Positions 52,395-62,188 are shown, numbered from the stretch's first letter. The stretch: 64,000 nucleotides of DNA from Vibrio sinensis (GCF_003605645.1 NZ_QVMU01000001.1:310001-374000), one strand, 5' to 3'. The notes: generated by a model not told the origin, from the letters alone. Program-made: numbers and translations.

Positions 52395-53228
52395 ATGAAC
52401 TCGCCTAAGAATCTACTTGTAAGACTACGTTCGAATATTGAACCTTTAAGTAAAAAACTGAGAATTGTTGCGGACTATATTCTTGAAAACGCACATGATG
52501 TTCAGTTTCAAACTATTACTGATTTAGCCCGAAATACAGAAACTAGTGAAGCGACGGTTGTTCGTTTATGTCGTGATATTGGCTATAAGGGTTATTCAGA
52601 TTTTCGCATGGCTTTGGCCGTTGATCTTAGCCAATCTGCCCGTGCAAATGCTCCAGAGTGTGAGGGTGATATTTGTGATATTTCGGCAAGCAGTGCTGTA
52701 GCCAGTTTAGAAGATACGGCGAAGTTAGTTGACCGAAAAGCGCTTCATCGAATTTGTGAATTAGTACATTCCTCCACATTTATAAGCTGTGTTGGGGTGG
52801 GGGCTTCGAGTATTGTCGGGCGCTATTTAGCATTTCGATTGTTACGCATCGGCAAAAAAGTCAACATGTATGAAGATACTCACCTTGCAGCAATGAACGC
52901 TGTGCGTTGTGGTGAGGGGGATTTGTGGTTTGCGGTATCTAGCTCGGGTTCAACCAAAGAAGTGATCCACGCGGCGACACAAGCTTATAAGCGCAATGTC
53001 CCAGTGGTCGCACTCACGAATATATCTCATAGCCCGTTATCGGCCATTTCTACCGATATGTTGGTGGCAGCAAGACCCGAGGGACCACTTACCGGTGGGG
53101 CATTCGCTTCAAAGGTAGGGGCGTTGTTATTAGTCGATGTATTAGTTAACACGCTATTAGATCAATACCCAGAGTATTCTGATTCGGTACTTGAAACCGC
53201 CGAAGTGGTTGTGCCACTAATGAAATAA
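52395..53228 (+). CDS. nanR: RpiR-family regulator of the nan cluster
   Basis: A 277-residue regulator: N-terminal RpiR-type HTH (residues ~1-75, LRIVADYILENAHDVQFQTI then TSEATVVRLCRDIGYKGYSDF) and a SIS sugar-isomerase domain (~125-260, FAVSSSGSTKEVIHAATQAY). In V. vulnificus the nan repressor NanR is of this family and responds to ManNAc-6-P; position in the cluster supports the same role. It is expected to bind the nanE-siaP intergenic region. Own promoter and terminator. Confidence 0.92.
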   Translation: MNSPKNLLVRLRSNIEPLSKKLRIVADYILENAHDVQFQTITDLARNTETSEATVVRLCRDIGYKGYSDFRMALAVDLSQSARANAPECEGDICDISASSAVASLEDTAKLVDRKALHRICELVHSSTFISCVGVGASSIVGRYLAFRLLRIGKKVNMYEDTHLAAMNAVRCGEGDLWFAVSSSGSTKEVIHAATQAYKRNVPVVALTNISHSPLSAISTDMLVAARPEGPLTGGAFASKVGALLLVDVLVNTLLDQYPEYSDSVLETAEVVVPLMK

Positions 53229-53258
53229 TCAAAAAATAATCGTTAATTAACTTCAAGA

Positions 53259-53285
53259 GCCTGTCAAAACTGATGGGCTTTTTTA
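53259..53285 (+). terminator. Intrinsic terminator after nanR
   Basis: AGCCTGTC (53259-53266) pairs with GATGGGCT (53273-53280) including two G-U pairs, followed by five T. Confidence 0.75.
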
Positions 53286-53544
53286 TCATTAATGATGAAG
53301 ATTATTTTTATTGTTACAGCGATCAAAGAAATTATTTTTCATTGATCGATAATAATAAGGTGATGACAAGACAGATGTCTTGAAGAATGAGTCAAGTTTA
53401 CAAACTGAATCAATTGGCTTGGTCATCCTCGTTTTATCAAATCAATCTTGGTAGTGGCTTTCAGTGAGTGGTCGGACTGTAGGATGTTAAAGCAGCCTGT
53501 CTGAACATTACCTGACTTATAGGGAATATAGGGAAATCACCAGA
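53286..53544. other. nanR-nanM intergenic region
   Basis: About 260 bp, A+T-rich, carrying the presumed promoter of the nanM pair. No operator recognised. Confidence 0.4.
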
Positions 53545-54705
53545 ATGAAAATAATCAACAATCTTCCACGAACGTTATCTTTGCTTGCTACAACCATTGC
53601 TATCTCATGTTCAGCTGTTGCTGCCGAACAATGGCCTGATCTGCCAAAAGGCATTAAAGATGGGATCAGTGCCCAAGTCGGTAATAAGCTTTATGTTGGC
53701 CTTGGTGCTATGGGCAACGATTTCTATATGCTGGATCTGAACGCGAAAGACAAAGGTTGGCAGAAACAAGCCTCGTTTAGTGGCCCGAATCGTGGAGGAG
53801 CAACTGCTTCTGTTATTGGCGACGATGTGTATGTTTTTGGTGGATCGGGCAAAGTGCAAAGTGATGATAAATCGCCAATTTTGTTCGATACGGTTTATCG
53901 TTATGACGGCAACAAAAATAGCTGGAGTCAAGTTAATACCGCTTCGCCTGTCGGTTTGTTAGGTGCAGCATCATACTCTCCTGATAATCAACAAATTGTC
54001 TTCTTCGGTGGTTACGATAAAGCCTATTTTGACCAGTACCTGTCGGATGTTTTGACAACTGATAAAGAAGCCAATCCAGAAGCGTGGCAAAAAATTGTTG
54101 ATGATTACATGGGAATGAAACCGATTGATTATCGTTGGAATCGTTCAGTACTTAGCTATTCACCTCAAACTAATCAATGGACAAACCTAGGGACATCACC
54201 GTACGTGCCTAATTGTGGTGCTGCAATTGTCACTGAGGGTAAAAATGCGCTGTTGGTTAGCGGCGAAATTAAACCTGGATTACGTACCTCTGAAGTGAAG
54301 CAATTCCGCTTTGGTGCAGAGCAACCATGGCAAAGTGAGCATGCATTACCTGCCCCTAACAATGCCCCAATGCAAGAGGGTGTTGCAGGTGCATTCGCTG
54401 GCACAAGTAATGGTGTGACCTTAGTTGCTGGCGGCGCGAACTTCCATGGTGCAATTGCCGCTTTTGAAAAAGGCTCGATGTTTGCGCATAACGGTTTGGC
54501 GAAAGCCTATAACCCAGAAATTTACGTGCAGAAAGATGGTTTGTGGTCTCAAACCAATGACTTACCTCAAGGGCTCGCTTATGGCGCTTCTTTTACTACA
54601 CCTGAAGGCGTTTTGATTGTGGGTGGTGAAACACCAGAGCGCAATGCGAGTTCGAAAGTGTATATGCTCGCGTGGAATGGCAACAGCGTAGATATCAATG
54701 ATTAG
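53545..54705 (+). CDS. nanM: Periplasmic N-acetylneuraminate epimerase
   Basis: A 386-residue Kelch-type six-bladed propeller with a signal peptide ([15 protein letters not shown], cut near residue 27). Kelch signatures recur ([43 protein letters not shown]). The proposed catalytic Glu and Arg of E. coli NanM are kept in [16 protein letters not shown] with the same six-residue spacing. NanM speeds alpha-to-beta conversion of sialic acid in the periplasm, helping SiaP, which sits in the same compartment. Followed 82 bp later by a paralogue. Confidence 0.92.
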   Translation: MKIINNLPRTLSLLATTIAISCSAVAAEQWPDLPKGIKDGISAQVGNKLYVGLGAMGNDFYMLDLNAKDKGWQKQASFSGPNRGGATASVIGDDVYVFGGSGKVQSDDKSPILFDTVYRYDGNKNSWSQVNTASPVGLLGAASYSPDNQQIVFFGGYDKAYFDQYLSDVLTTDKEANPEAWQKIVDDYMGMKPIDYRWNRSVLSYSPQTNQWTNLGTSPYVPNCGAAIVTEGKNALLVSGEIKPGLRTSEVKQFRFGAEQPWQSEHALPAPNNAPMQEGVAGAFAGTSNGVTLVAGGANFHGAIAAFEKGSMFAHNGLAKAYNPEIYVQKDGLWSQTNDLPQGLAYGASFTTPEGVLIVGGETPERNASSKVYMLAWNGNSVDIND

Positions 54706-54787
54706 ACATTAATGACTAGCAATTCATGACTAGGGATCAATAAAAAAGTGATCAATAGACACGCTACAACGACGAGGAGATAGCAGC

Positions 54788-55888
54788 ATGTCGATACAAT
54801 GGCGCTCGTTGCCTGATTTACCGGTGGGTTTTAAAAACGGAGTGGGGGTTACATTTGGTGACACGATCTACTGTGGACTTGGAAGTTTAGGTCAGCGCTG
54901 GATTGCGCTAGATGTTAATGATGCCCTGGCTACGAAAGAGTTAAGCCCAATAAACGGGATTGGTTGGCAGGAAAAAGCACCGTTTCCGGGTTGCCCACGT
55001 AACGATGCTGTCGTGATTTCGACATCTGATGGTTGCTATGTCTTTTCGGGGGCTGGGTGTGAACCAGAACAGATCCCCCAGTACCCGATCGTATTAACCG
55101 ATGGTTACTTCTATAACTCGAAGCAAGATTGTTGGCACAAGGTGTGTGACGATATTCCAGTTGGGTTATTAGGTGGCTCAGGGTTTCAGCTTACTAACGG
55201 TCAGTTGGTGTTCTTTGGTGGGTACAATAAGCACAAATTTGACCACCTTATGCATGCGTTAAATACAGAGCCATTGCTTAGCAATAGCGAAATGAAATCA
55301 CAATGTTTAGTTGATTTTATGTCGTCTGCTATTGAAGAGTATCAATGGAATCAAGATATCTGGAGTTTCACACCAGAAACGAAACAGTGGCACCGAATCG
55401 CGCAGAACCCATTTCTAGCCAATTGTGGTGCTGGCGCTATTGTTGAGGGCGATAAAATCACGCTCATAGAGGGCGAAGTTAAACCCGGATTAAGAAGCCG
55501 CCAGGTGAAGCAGTTTAGTTTTGATAATAGTGAGCTGAAAAACACTCTAGAACTCACTTCTATTCACCAAACAGATCACGACCACGAAGGTTTAGCTGGC
55601 GCTTTTTGCTCGGCATATCATGGCGAATGGTTCGTTGCTGGTGGTGCTTATTTTAGAGGTAGTCAGGCAAATTATAAGAAAGGGCAGTGGTATAGCCATC
55701 AGGGATTGACCAAACAATACGATAAAAAAGTTTGGCAATTTGATGGCAGTAAGTGGGCACATATAGGTGATATGACAATAGGTCGAGCTTATGGTGTCTG
55801 TGTTTCGACAACTTCAGGTGTGATTATTGTAGGAGGTGAAAGAGAAACAGGAGAGGCACTCACGGAGTGCCAACTATTAGTGTGTTAA
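54788..55888 (+). CDS. NanM paralogue without signal peptide
   Basis: A 366-residue Kelch-propeller of the same family as the preceding gene, beginning directly with the mature-type start MSIQWRSLPDLPVGFKNG. No hydrophobic leader is present, so it should be cytoplasmic. The motif EGEVKPGLRSRQVKQF keeps the catalytic Glu and Arg. It could act as a sialic acid mutarotase on the cytoplasmic side or use a related sugar; neither is established. It shares a terminator at 55910-55944 with nanM. Confidence 0.88.
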   Translation: MSIQWRSLPDLPVGFKNGVGVTFGDTIYCGLGSLGQRWIALDVNDALATKELSPINGIGWQEKAPFPGCPRNDAVVISTSDGCYVFSGAGCEPEQIPQYPIVLTDGYFYNSKQDCWHKVCDDIPVGLLGGSGFQLTNGQLVFFGGYNKHKFDHLMHALNTEPLLSNSEMKSQCLVDFMSSAIEEYQWNQDIWSFTPETKQWHRIAQNPFLANCGAGAIVEGDKITLIEGEVKPGLRSRQVKQFSFDNSELKNTLELTSIHQTDHDHEGLAGAFCSAYHGEWFVAGGAYFRGSQANYKKGQWYSHQGLTKQYDKKVWQFDGSKWAHIGDMTIGRAYGVCVSTTSGVIIVGGERETGEALTECQLLVC

Positions 55889-55909
55889 CTATTTATTAAA
55901 GTGAATGAT

Positions 55910-55944
55910 ATCCGCACTAGTTCCCCCCTTGTGCGGATTTTTTT
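55910..55944 (+). terminator. Intrinsic terminator after NanM pair
   Basis: ATCCGCAC (55910-55917) and GTGCGGAT (55931-55938) form the stem, with a 13-nt C-rich loop and seven T. Confidence 0.9.
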
Positions 55945-56106
55945 ATAACCAACATTCATTTGATTTTAAGTGGCTCTCAGAGATCGACAATTTGTTGGCA
56001 TTGAAATAAAAAGTTGAGCATTATCAGCACAATTAATAGTGTCGACTAATCGACAGTAAACCAAACGCTAGCTCAGTCTTATTTACAAAATTTAGGGGGA
56101 ATGATG

Positions 56107-56430
56107 ATGGCTAAACTCTATCTGTTTTTTGCACTATTAGGCATTTTATTACCTTACGCGGCACTTATTCCTTGGTTACAGACTAATGGCGCTGACCTTT
56201 CGTTATTGATTAGCGAAGCATTAGTGAACCCAATCAGTGCTTTTGCTTGGTTGGATGTCTTCGTTTCGGTTTTCGTAGTATTTATTTTTATCATTTCAGA
56301 TGGTAGTCGTTATCACATTAAACATACATGGTTAGCGCTTATCGGTACGTTGGTTGTAGGGGTATCTTTCGGGTTACCGCTCTATTTGTACTTAAAAGAA
56401 AAACAATCCTCTAGACGATGGCTTTCGTAG
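56107..56430 (+). CDS. DUF2834 membrane protein
   Basis: A 107-residue protein with three membrane segments (residues ~5-25, 45-72 and 82-100). It begins with three consecutive ATG codons (56101, 56104, 56107); GGGGGA at 56095-56100 places the third at the best spacing. The pattern YLFFALLGILLPYAALIPWL and AFAWLDVFVSVFVVFIFI match DUF2834. Function unknown. Stand-alone gene. Confidence 0.8.
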   Translation: MAKLYLFFALLGILLPYAALIPWLQTNGADLSLLISEALVNPISAFAWLDVFVSVFVVFIFIISDGSRYHIKHTWLALIGTLVVGVSFGLPLYLYLKEKQSSRRWLS

Positions 56431-56495
56431 CAAGAGGAACAGTAATAAATAAGCACAATTAGTTCAGACGCAGCTACCCGAAATTTATTGCGGTT

Positions 56496-57419
56496 TTAAC
56501 TGGTGAGCTTGTTGCTTAACTCACGTACGGCGAAATCAATGAACGCTCTTAAGCGAGCTGGCATATATTGAGTTTGAGGATATTGCATCGCAATTGCGCC
56601 ATGGTAGTTACTCTTGATTGTCCAATCACTGAGTACTGGAATCACCAGCCCAGAAGCGACGGCATCCGTAATCACAAAATCATGGAATATACCGATTCCA
56701 AGACCATTTTTAACCCCAGTTAGACGCATCTGAGAATGATTGACCGCATAGCGCCCAGTCACCGAGATCGAGTGGAAATCATCGCCTTTGAAAAAATCCC
56801 AAACATGGTCACGTTCTGTTTCAGCGAGATAGAGACAATCATGTTCAGTTAAGTCACTAGGGCGCTCAGGCGTACCTCGGTTTTCAAGGTAAGCAGGGCT
56901 AGCGCACAAGACGAGATTCGTGGTCCCGATTTCTTTAAGCACCAAGTTTTCATCGGGTTTGTCGGTCAGTTTAAATGCAATGTCTATGCGATCTCGAAGC
57001 AGATCCATTTCCCCATCTGCAACACGCAGTTTTAACTGAATGTCGGGGTATTGGCTGAGAAATGGGATCACCAAAGGTTGTAATACCGAATTAAGAAATG
57101 CTTCCGGCGCAGCCACAGTAATAGAGCCGGATAGCTGAGTGTGATCGGCATTCGATAGCTCAACAGCATGTTGCGCAGCGTTCACCATCAGCATTGCTTG
57201 GTCATAGACTTTTTGACCAGTCTCAGTAATGACCAATTTTCGTGTCGTACGTTCAAATAGCTTCGCATTGAGGGATTTTTCAAGCCTTGTAAGCAGCTTA
57301 CTTAACGCCGATGGTGTTACATCTAATTTTTTTGCAGCGGCAGTAAAACTGCCCTCATTTACCACGAGAATGAAGGAGGCCAGCTCCGGTAATAAGCTTA
57401 TAAGTTTCGGATTTATCAT
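56496..57419 (-). CDS. LysR-family transcriptional regulator
   Basis: A 307-residue LysR protein. HTH at residues ~10-70 (FTAAAKKLDVTPSALSKLLTRLEKSL), effector domain ~90-300. It looks like the AaeR/DsdC-less generic group of LysR regulators with a short linker. It is divergent from a 38-residue membrane peptide gene, 125 bp away, which is therefore a candidate target. Effector unknown. Confidence 0.92.
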   Translation of the reverse strand: MINPKLISLLPELASFILVVNEGSFTAAAKKLDVTPSALSKLLTRLEKSLNAKLFERTTRKLVITETGQKVYDQAMLMVNAAQHAVELSNADHTQLSGSITVAAPEAFLNSVLQPLVIPFLSQYPDIQLKLRVADGEMDLLRDRIDIAFKLTDKPDENLVLKEIGTTNLVLCASPAYLENRGTPERPSDLTEHDCLYLAETERDHVWDFFKGDDFHSISVTGRYAVNHSQMRLTGVKNGLGIGIFHDFVITDAVASGLVIPVLSDWTIKSNYHGAIAMQYPQTQYMPARLRAFIDFAVRELSNKLTS

Positions 57420-57544
57420 AAGTTTTCACATTTTTAAATTATTGTAAATAAGGATTTTTTGCGATTTACGTCTCTTTATTACAGTGAATTCAGCAGTATG
57501 TTTGTACTCAGCAACAACTTAGACAACACACCGAGGAGGCGAAT

Positions 57545-57661
57545 ATGTTGTATGCCAATTTAATGCTCGAAATGTGGTCAACGTTTGAAATTATTATGTT
57601 TGCCACTGTCGCTGTATGTTTACTTGCCTCTGTCGCGCTTGTCGTTGATGGACCCAAGTAA
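57545..57661 (+). CDS. 38-residue membrane peptide
   Basis: A short frame from ATG 57545 to TAA 57661 preceded by GAGGAGG five bases upstream, close to the ideal ribosome binding site. The product begins MLYANLMLEMWSTF and has one hydrophobic helix (residues ~15-34, EIIMFATVAVCLLASVALVV), ending DGPK. A single-helix membrane peptide. It is divergent from the LysR gene and stands before kbl, with no terminator seen. No family recognised. Confidence 0.7.
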   Translation: MLYANLMLEMWSTFEIIMFATVAVCLLASVALVVDGPK

Positions 57662-57854
57662 AACCGATTTGTGAATTCAATTCAATAATGTTTTTCCACC
57701 TGATGGGATAATGCAAATTCCTCTCCTAGATTACACTTAAGACTATTGTTGTCGTGTGTTGATAGAACATCCAGCACACAAACAAATTAAGCCTTAAGGC
57801 ACGGCGACTCACAGTTAAGTGAACGCAAAAATAATAACTAGGAAGGAATTTGAA

Positions 57855-59048
57855 ATGTCCTCTGCATTTTACGAACAAATCCAGCAACAAATCGAAGAAG
57901 TGAAAACAGAAGGTTTGTACAAATCTGAACGCATTATCACTTCACAGCAGCAAGCTGCTGTTAAAATCTCTACTGGCGAAGAAGTTCTAAACTTCTGCGC
58001 TAACAACTACCTAGGTCTAGCAAACCACCCTGCGCTAATTGAAGCAGGCCAAGCGGGTATGGACGCACATGGCTTCGGCATGGCGTCAGTTCGCTTTATT
58101 TGTGGTACTCAAGACATTCATAAAGAGCTTGAGCAAAAACTATCTGCGTTCCTAGGTAAAGAAGACACTATTCTTTACACATCATGTTTTGATGCCAACA
58201 CAGGTTTATTTGAAACCATTCTTGGCGCAGAAGACGCTATCATTTCTGATGCACTTAACCATGCTTCAATTATTGACGGTGTTCGCCTATGTAAAGCGAT
58301 GCGTTTCCGCTACGCAAACAACAACATGGCAGAACTAGAGCAGCAATTGATCGCGGCTAAAGAAGCGGGTGCTCGTCACACGCTTATTGTGACTGATGGC
58401 GTATTCTCTATGGATGGTGTGGTAGCAAACCTACCAGCTATCTGTGATCTTGCAGATAAGTACGGCGCACTCGTTATGGTTGATGACTCTCACGCTGTGG
58501 GTTTCATGGGCAAAAATGGCGCAGGTACACACGAATATCACGATGTGATTGATCGCATCGACATCATCACTGGTACCCTAGGTAAAGCAATGGGCGGCGC
58601 ATCAGGCGGTTACACTTCTGGTAAGAAAGAAGTGATCGACTGGCTACGTCAGCGTTCTCGTCCATACCTATTCTCTAACTCAGTAGCACCTGCAATCGTT
58701 AATGCTTCTATCCGTGTTATTGACCTATTGGCTGAAAGTGGTGACCTACGTGACCACCTTTGGGAAAATGCTGCACACTTTCGTGCTCGTATGGAAGCGG
58801 CTGGTTTCACAATGGGTGGTGCAGATCACGCGATTATTCCAATCATGCTTGGTGATGCAAAAGTTGCCGCTGAATTTGCTGAACGCGCATTGGAAAAAGG
58901 CATCTATGTAGTTGGTTTCTCATTCCCAGTAGTACCAAAAGGCCAAGCGCGTATTCGTACGCAAATGTCAGCAGCGCATAGCCGCGAGCAACTTGATCGC
59001 GCAATTGATGCGTTCATTCAAGTTGGTAAAGACATGGGTATTATCTAA
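57855..59048 (+). CDS. kbl: Glycine C-acetyltransferase (2-amino-3-ketobutyrate CoA ligase)
   Basis: A 397-residue PLP enzyme of the alpha-oxoamine synthase family, splitting 2-amino-3-ketobutyrate with CoA into glycine and acetyl-CoA. ATG 57855 follows AGGAAGG; the frame extends to 57819. The PLP lysine lies in [20 protein letters not shown]-terminal [20 protein letters not shown] and [16 protein letters not shown] are family signatures. It acts after Tdh in threonine breakdown; tdh follows 231 bp downstream, with a terminator-like hairpin between. Confidence 0.96.
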   Translation: MSSAFYEQIQQQIEEVKTEGLYKSERIITSQQQAAVKISTGEEVLNFCANNYLGLANHPALIEAGQAGMDAHGFGMASVRFICGTQDIHKELEQKLSAFLGKEDTILYTSCFDANTGLFETILGAEDAIISDALNHASIIDGVRLCKAMRFRYANNNMAELEQQLIAAKEAGARHTLIVTDGVFSMDGVVANLPAICDLADKYGALVMVDDSHAVGFMGKNGAGTHEYHDVIDRIDIITGTLGKAMGGASGGYTSGKKEVIDWLRQRSRPYLFSNSVAPAIVNASIRVIDLLAESGDLRDHLWENAAHFRARMEAAGFTMGGADHAIIPIMLGDAKVAAEFAERALEKGIYVVGFSFPVVPKGQARIRTQMSAAHSREQLDRAIDAFIQVGKDMGII

Positions 59049-59084
59049 ATCCCTTTCATCGCGTATTGAACAAGATTTGTAGTT

Positions 59085-59127
59085 AAAGACTTTTCCGTAA
59101 TACTTAGGTATTCGGTGAAGTCTTTTT
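59085..59127 (+). terminator. Terminator or attenuator between kbl and tdh
   Basis: AAAGACTT (59085-59092) pairs with AAGTCTTT (59118-59125), with an inner AATAC/GTATT stem, followed by T. It can stop or reduce transcription into tdh. Confidence 0.75.
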
Positions 59128-59279
59128 ATTACTAGCGAGTGTTTGCTTAATCACCCGATGATAAAACGAAGAGCGATGGCAACAATCGCAGTTAAACAAT
59201 ATAAGCAATTCAAAATAATCGTATTTCGATAATTTGAGTTTTCCTCAATGTGTAGGGGAAAGTAATTCGGTAAAGAATC

Positions 59280-60311
59280 ATGAAAATTAAAGCATTATCA
59301 AAACTAAAACCTGAAGTAGGTATCTGGATGACAGAAGTGGACATGCCTGAGCTTGGCCACAATGATATCTTGATTAAAATTAAGAAAACCGCAATTTGTG
59401 GTACTGACGTTCACATCTACAACTGGGATGAATGGTCACAAAATACCATCCCTGTTCCAATGGTTGTGGGCCACGAATATGTGGGTGAAGTGGTTGGTAT
59501 TGGCCAAGAAGTGCGTGGATTTGAAATTGGCGATCGCGTTTCAGGTGAAGGTCATATCACTTGTGGTTACTGCCGTAACTGCCGTGGTGGCCGTACACAC
59601 CTTTGCCGCAACACGACCGGTGTTGGTGTAAACCGTACTGGTGCGTTTTCAGAATACCTAGTGATTCCTGCGTTTAACGCATTCAAAATCCCAGCTGAAA
59701 TTTCTGATGACTTGGCGTCTATTTTTGACCCGTTTGGTAATGCGGTTCACACAGCACTTTCTTTCGATCTAGTTGGTGAAGATGTTCTGATCACTGGCGC
59801 TGGTCCAATCGGTATTATGGCAGCAGCGGTTGCTAAGCACGTTGGCGCGCGTCACGTTGTTATCACTGACGTTAACGAATACCGCCTAGATCTTGCTCGT
59901 AAAATGGGCGTAACTCGCGCGGTGAACGTTGCTGAACAAAAACTAGAAGATGTGATGTCAGAACTAGGCATGACAGAGGGTTTTGACGTTGGCCTAGAGA
60001 TGTCTGGTAACCCAGCAGCATTTAACTCTATGCTTAAAACCATGAACCACGGTGGCCGAGTTGCACTACTAGGTATTCCACCATCAGATATGTCGATTGA
60101 CTGGAACCACGTGATTTTCAAAGGCTTGGTGATCAAAGGTATCTACGGTCGTGAAATGTTTGAAACTTGGTACAAAATGGCATCGCTAATCCAATCTGGC
60201 CTAGATCTAACGCCAATCATCACACACCACTACAAGATTGAAGACTTCCAAGAAGGCTTCGACATCATGCGTAGCGGGATGTCTGGCAAAGTTATCCTTG
60301 ATTGGGAATAA
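59280..60311 (+). CDS. tdh: L-threonine 3-dehydrogenase
   Basis: A 343-residue zinc-dependent medium-chain dehydrogenase turning L-threonine and NAD+ into 2-amino-3-ketobutyrate. Catalytic zinc site [13 protein letters not shown]; structural zinc cysteines in [18 protein letters not shown] motif [20 protein letters not shown]. The sequence and length match E. coli Tdh. The product is the substrate of Kbl upstream. Own leader of 231 bp after kbl. Confidence 0.97.
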   Translation: MKIKALSKLKPEVGIWMTEVDMPELGHNDILIKIKKTAICGTDVHIYNWDEWSQNTIPVPMVVGHEYVGEVVGIGQEVRGFEIGDRVSGEGHITCGYCRNCRGGRTHLCRNTTGVGVNRTGAFSEYLVIPAFNAFKIPAEISDDLASIFDPFGNAVHTALSFDLVGEDVLITGAGPIGIMAAAVAKHVGARHVVITDVNEYRLDLARKMGVTRAVNVAEQKLEDVMSELGMTEGFDVGLEMSGNPAAFNSMLKTMNHGGRVALLGIPPSDMSIDWNHVIFKGLVIKGIYGREMFETWYKMASLIQSGLDLTPIITHHYKIEDFQEGFDIMRSGMSGKVILDWE

Positions 60312-60327
60312 CCAATAAATAGAAAAG

Positions 60328-60354
60328 GCGACGGCTAACCCCGTCGCTTTTTTT
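60328..60354 (+). terminator. Intrinsic terminator after tdh
   Basis: GCGACGG (60328-60334) and CCGTCGC (60341-60347) form the stem, followed by seven T. Confidence 0.93.
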
Positions 60355-60657
60355 GTGCCTGAAATTTGGTTTTTTTGATTATATGCTTGTAGAGAAAATA
60401 GATGGTATTTAACGCCGTTTACCGTTGAAGATAATGTCAGATTTCATCTAATAAAGGTAAGTATCGATAGTGCGTTTCGTATAATGACGAGTAAACATAA
60501 ATTCTTTTATGTAAATAAAAGGCGCTAAATCCGAAAATACGAAAAACATAGTCAATACCACTTCGACATGTAATTGATATTATTAATTAATAAGAGCGAT
60601 GTTGATGTGAGGAGGTTGGGACTCAGCGGGAACAAAAAACTGGTAAAATCGGGCATA
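60355..60657. other. Intergenic region before the orphan ORF
   Basis: About 300 bp, very A+T-rich. A GAGGAGG at ~60610 could serve an earlier start of the next frame. No cassette-entry core (GTTRRRY) with matching neighbours was found. Confidence 0.4.
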
Positions 60658-61377
60658 ATGCCCAGTAATAAGATGTTATGGCACCCGCCAGATTCAGGCT
60701 TAGGAGGAATATTGAAAAATTTAATATCGGCATGTTCAACTGAAGTCGGCATTGCGACAGAAGTGTTTTCGGTTTTGCGAGCAGCTAAGTTTGGTTATCA
60801 GCAGTATCGTATGGAACAGTTCTTACAAAGCATACAGCTTTGTACAGACCGAATGACAGAAGATGAGCGCTTAGAGTTTAGAAATCGGTGTTTAAGTGAC
60901 ACAGGGAAAAGGGGCGCAGCAGATTTTGCTTCTGCTGTTACAGATACCCCCTGCGATGTTGTTTTGGCTGCTTATGCACTATTATTTTCTTCTGATCCAG
61001 ATTTCGATTTTACCGAAACACAAATTGAACGATTTGTATCATCCACAAAAGGGCTAAATACTAGGAAAACAGAGTTTTTTATAAAACTTTGTTCACTAAA
61101 CCCTAGCGATCCAGAAATGATTTATCCTATGTACAGCTTAAGTAGCCATAATAATTATGGTGTAGATCTTATTTTTGATATGGATGAGATATATGCGTAT
61201 ACACAAGAGTTCTATCATAGAGGGTTGATATTGCCGGACCCTCAAGCAAGTATAAATGTCAGCCAAATGGGCGGGTTTCCTGAAAAAGGAGAGTGGCTAA
61301 TTAGATTCGGGATTAGTCATATATTAGACCGATACTCAAAATTGTTAGCTAAAGCAGAGTACTTGATAAGGAAATAG
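60658..61377 (+). CDS. Orphan hypothetical protein, possible gene cassette
   Basis: A 239-residue protein from ATG 60658 (MPSNKMLWHPPDSG); the frame extends to 60574, and a non-ATG start in between is possible. It appears soluble: no signal peptide, a Gly-rich N-terminus (DSGLGGILKNLISACSTEVG) and a helical body. A+T-rich compared with neighbours. No family recognised and no catalytic motif seen. The stop codon lies three bases before an attC-like site, the normal layout of an integron gene cassette, so it probably arrived by site-specific recombination (inference). Confidence 0.65.
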   Translation: MPSNKMLWHPPDSGLGGILKNLISACSTEVGIATEVFSVLRAAKFGYQQYRMEQFLQSIQLCTDRMTEDERLEFRNRCLSDTGKRGAADFASAVTDTPCDVVLAAYALLFSSDPDFDFTETQIERFVSSTKGLNTRKTEFFIKLCSLNPSDPEMIYPMYSLSSHNNYGVDLIFDMDEIYAYTQEFYHRGLILPDPQASINVSQMGGFPEKGEWLIRFGISHILDRYSKLLAKAEYLIRK

Positions 61378-61379
61378 TG

Positions 61380-61436
61380 CCATAACAAATAAGGATTAAG
61401 CGCTGCGCAGCCAGCGTTAAATCCCGAGTGTTGAAC
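61380..61436 (+). other. attC-like integron recombination site
   Basis: A 57-bp imperfect palindrome. The left end CCATAAC (61380-61386) resembles the RYYYAAC core as seen in vibrio repeats, the right end GTTGAAC (61430-61436) fits GTTRRRY. Between them GGATT (61393) pairs with AATCC (61420) and CGCTG (61401) with CAGCG (61412), with small bulges, around a 6-nt loop. Length and bulged stem fit short attC sites. The left core deviates at two positions. Confidence 0.4.
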
Positions 61437-61565
61437 AAGCCCGAAACCTCTTTATTAGTAAATAGTGCGATGGTGTTTGGTGGATCTTACGCCTTGAGCC
61501 TTTTCTCAAAGCGAGCCTGAGCGTGATAGGGTTACGAATGCAATCTTATCAACGGGTTAGCTTCT

Positions 61566-61652
61566 GTATTCGGTGTTTCTTTCCTCCCCCTACGCCATAG
61601 GAAATGGGCCGAAATACTCAACAAGGGGGAGGTTAGGAGGGGGTTGTACGGC
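61566..61652. repeat. Palindromic repeat, copy 1
   Basis: An ~87-bp unit containing CCTCCCCC (61583-61590) and its complement GGGGGAGG (61625-61632), then GTTAGGAGGGGGTTGTACGG. It is repeated in the same orientation at 61942-62028 with a few differences. Confidence 0.85.
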
Positions 61653-61941
61653 CCGGTGGGTAAGTACGATGGGATCGCTTGGTGAACACAAAGCTGATAC
61701 GTGAATAGCTAACTCGTTCTGTCTTTTTGTGAGTTCTTGTTTATTAAATCAGTATGTCCCGCTTAAAATCAGGCTGCTTTCTTGCATCTGGTGAATAGGG
61801 CCAATAACTCTTTGTCTTGCCAAAGAGTCATCAGAAAGGCGCTTTGGGATCGATGGGGTGGTCCGGTCGCTTTTAGACGTTCCCGACGCCGAAAAGCTAA
61901 AAATTCGTCCTGAATTTTTCCTCGTGTAGTGCATATCTTCA

Positions 61942-62028
61942 GTGTTCGGTATTTCGTTCCTCCCCCTACGCCATAGAAAATGGGCCGGAAAACTTAACAA
62001 GGGGGAGGTTAGGAGGGGGTTGTACGGC
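61942..62028. repeat. Palindromic repeat, copy 2
   Basis: Same unit as copy 1: CCTCCCCC at 61959-61966 and GGGGGAGG at 62001-62008. Weaker similarity continues ~30 bp past both copies (CGCTTGGT). Confidence 0.85.
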
Positions 62029-62112
62029 TTGGTGTGAAGTTCAATGCGCTTGGTAGGTTAGCCGTGAAGCACCTTATTACAGGTGTCATATTCACAAAGC
62101 TTAAAAATCAAA

Positions 62113-62188
62113 TCCGTATTAGTTCCGTACAAGTTGTGCTTTGGTTGTTGAAATCTTATAATCAGATTAATTACGGAATTAATCCGTA
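62113..62188 (+). promoter_or_regulatory. Phased operator repeats of the toxin-antitoxin promoter
   Basis: The hexamer TCCGTA occurs at 62113-62118, 62124-62129 and 62183-62188, with its complement TACGGA at 62172-62177. Both pairs are spaced 11 bp start to start, one DNA turn. The second pair forms TACGGA-N5-TCCGTA just before the antitoxin ribosome binding site. This suits binding by a ribbon-helix-helix repressor. Confidence 0.65.

Noticed and set aside
61749..62000. 83-residue minus-strand ORF
   Set aside because: Lies largely in the intergenic repeat; no start signal or family likeness.
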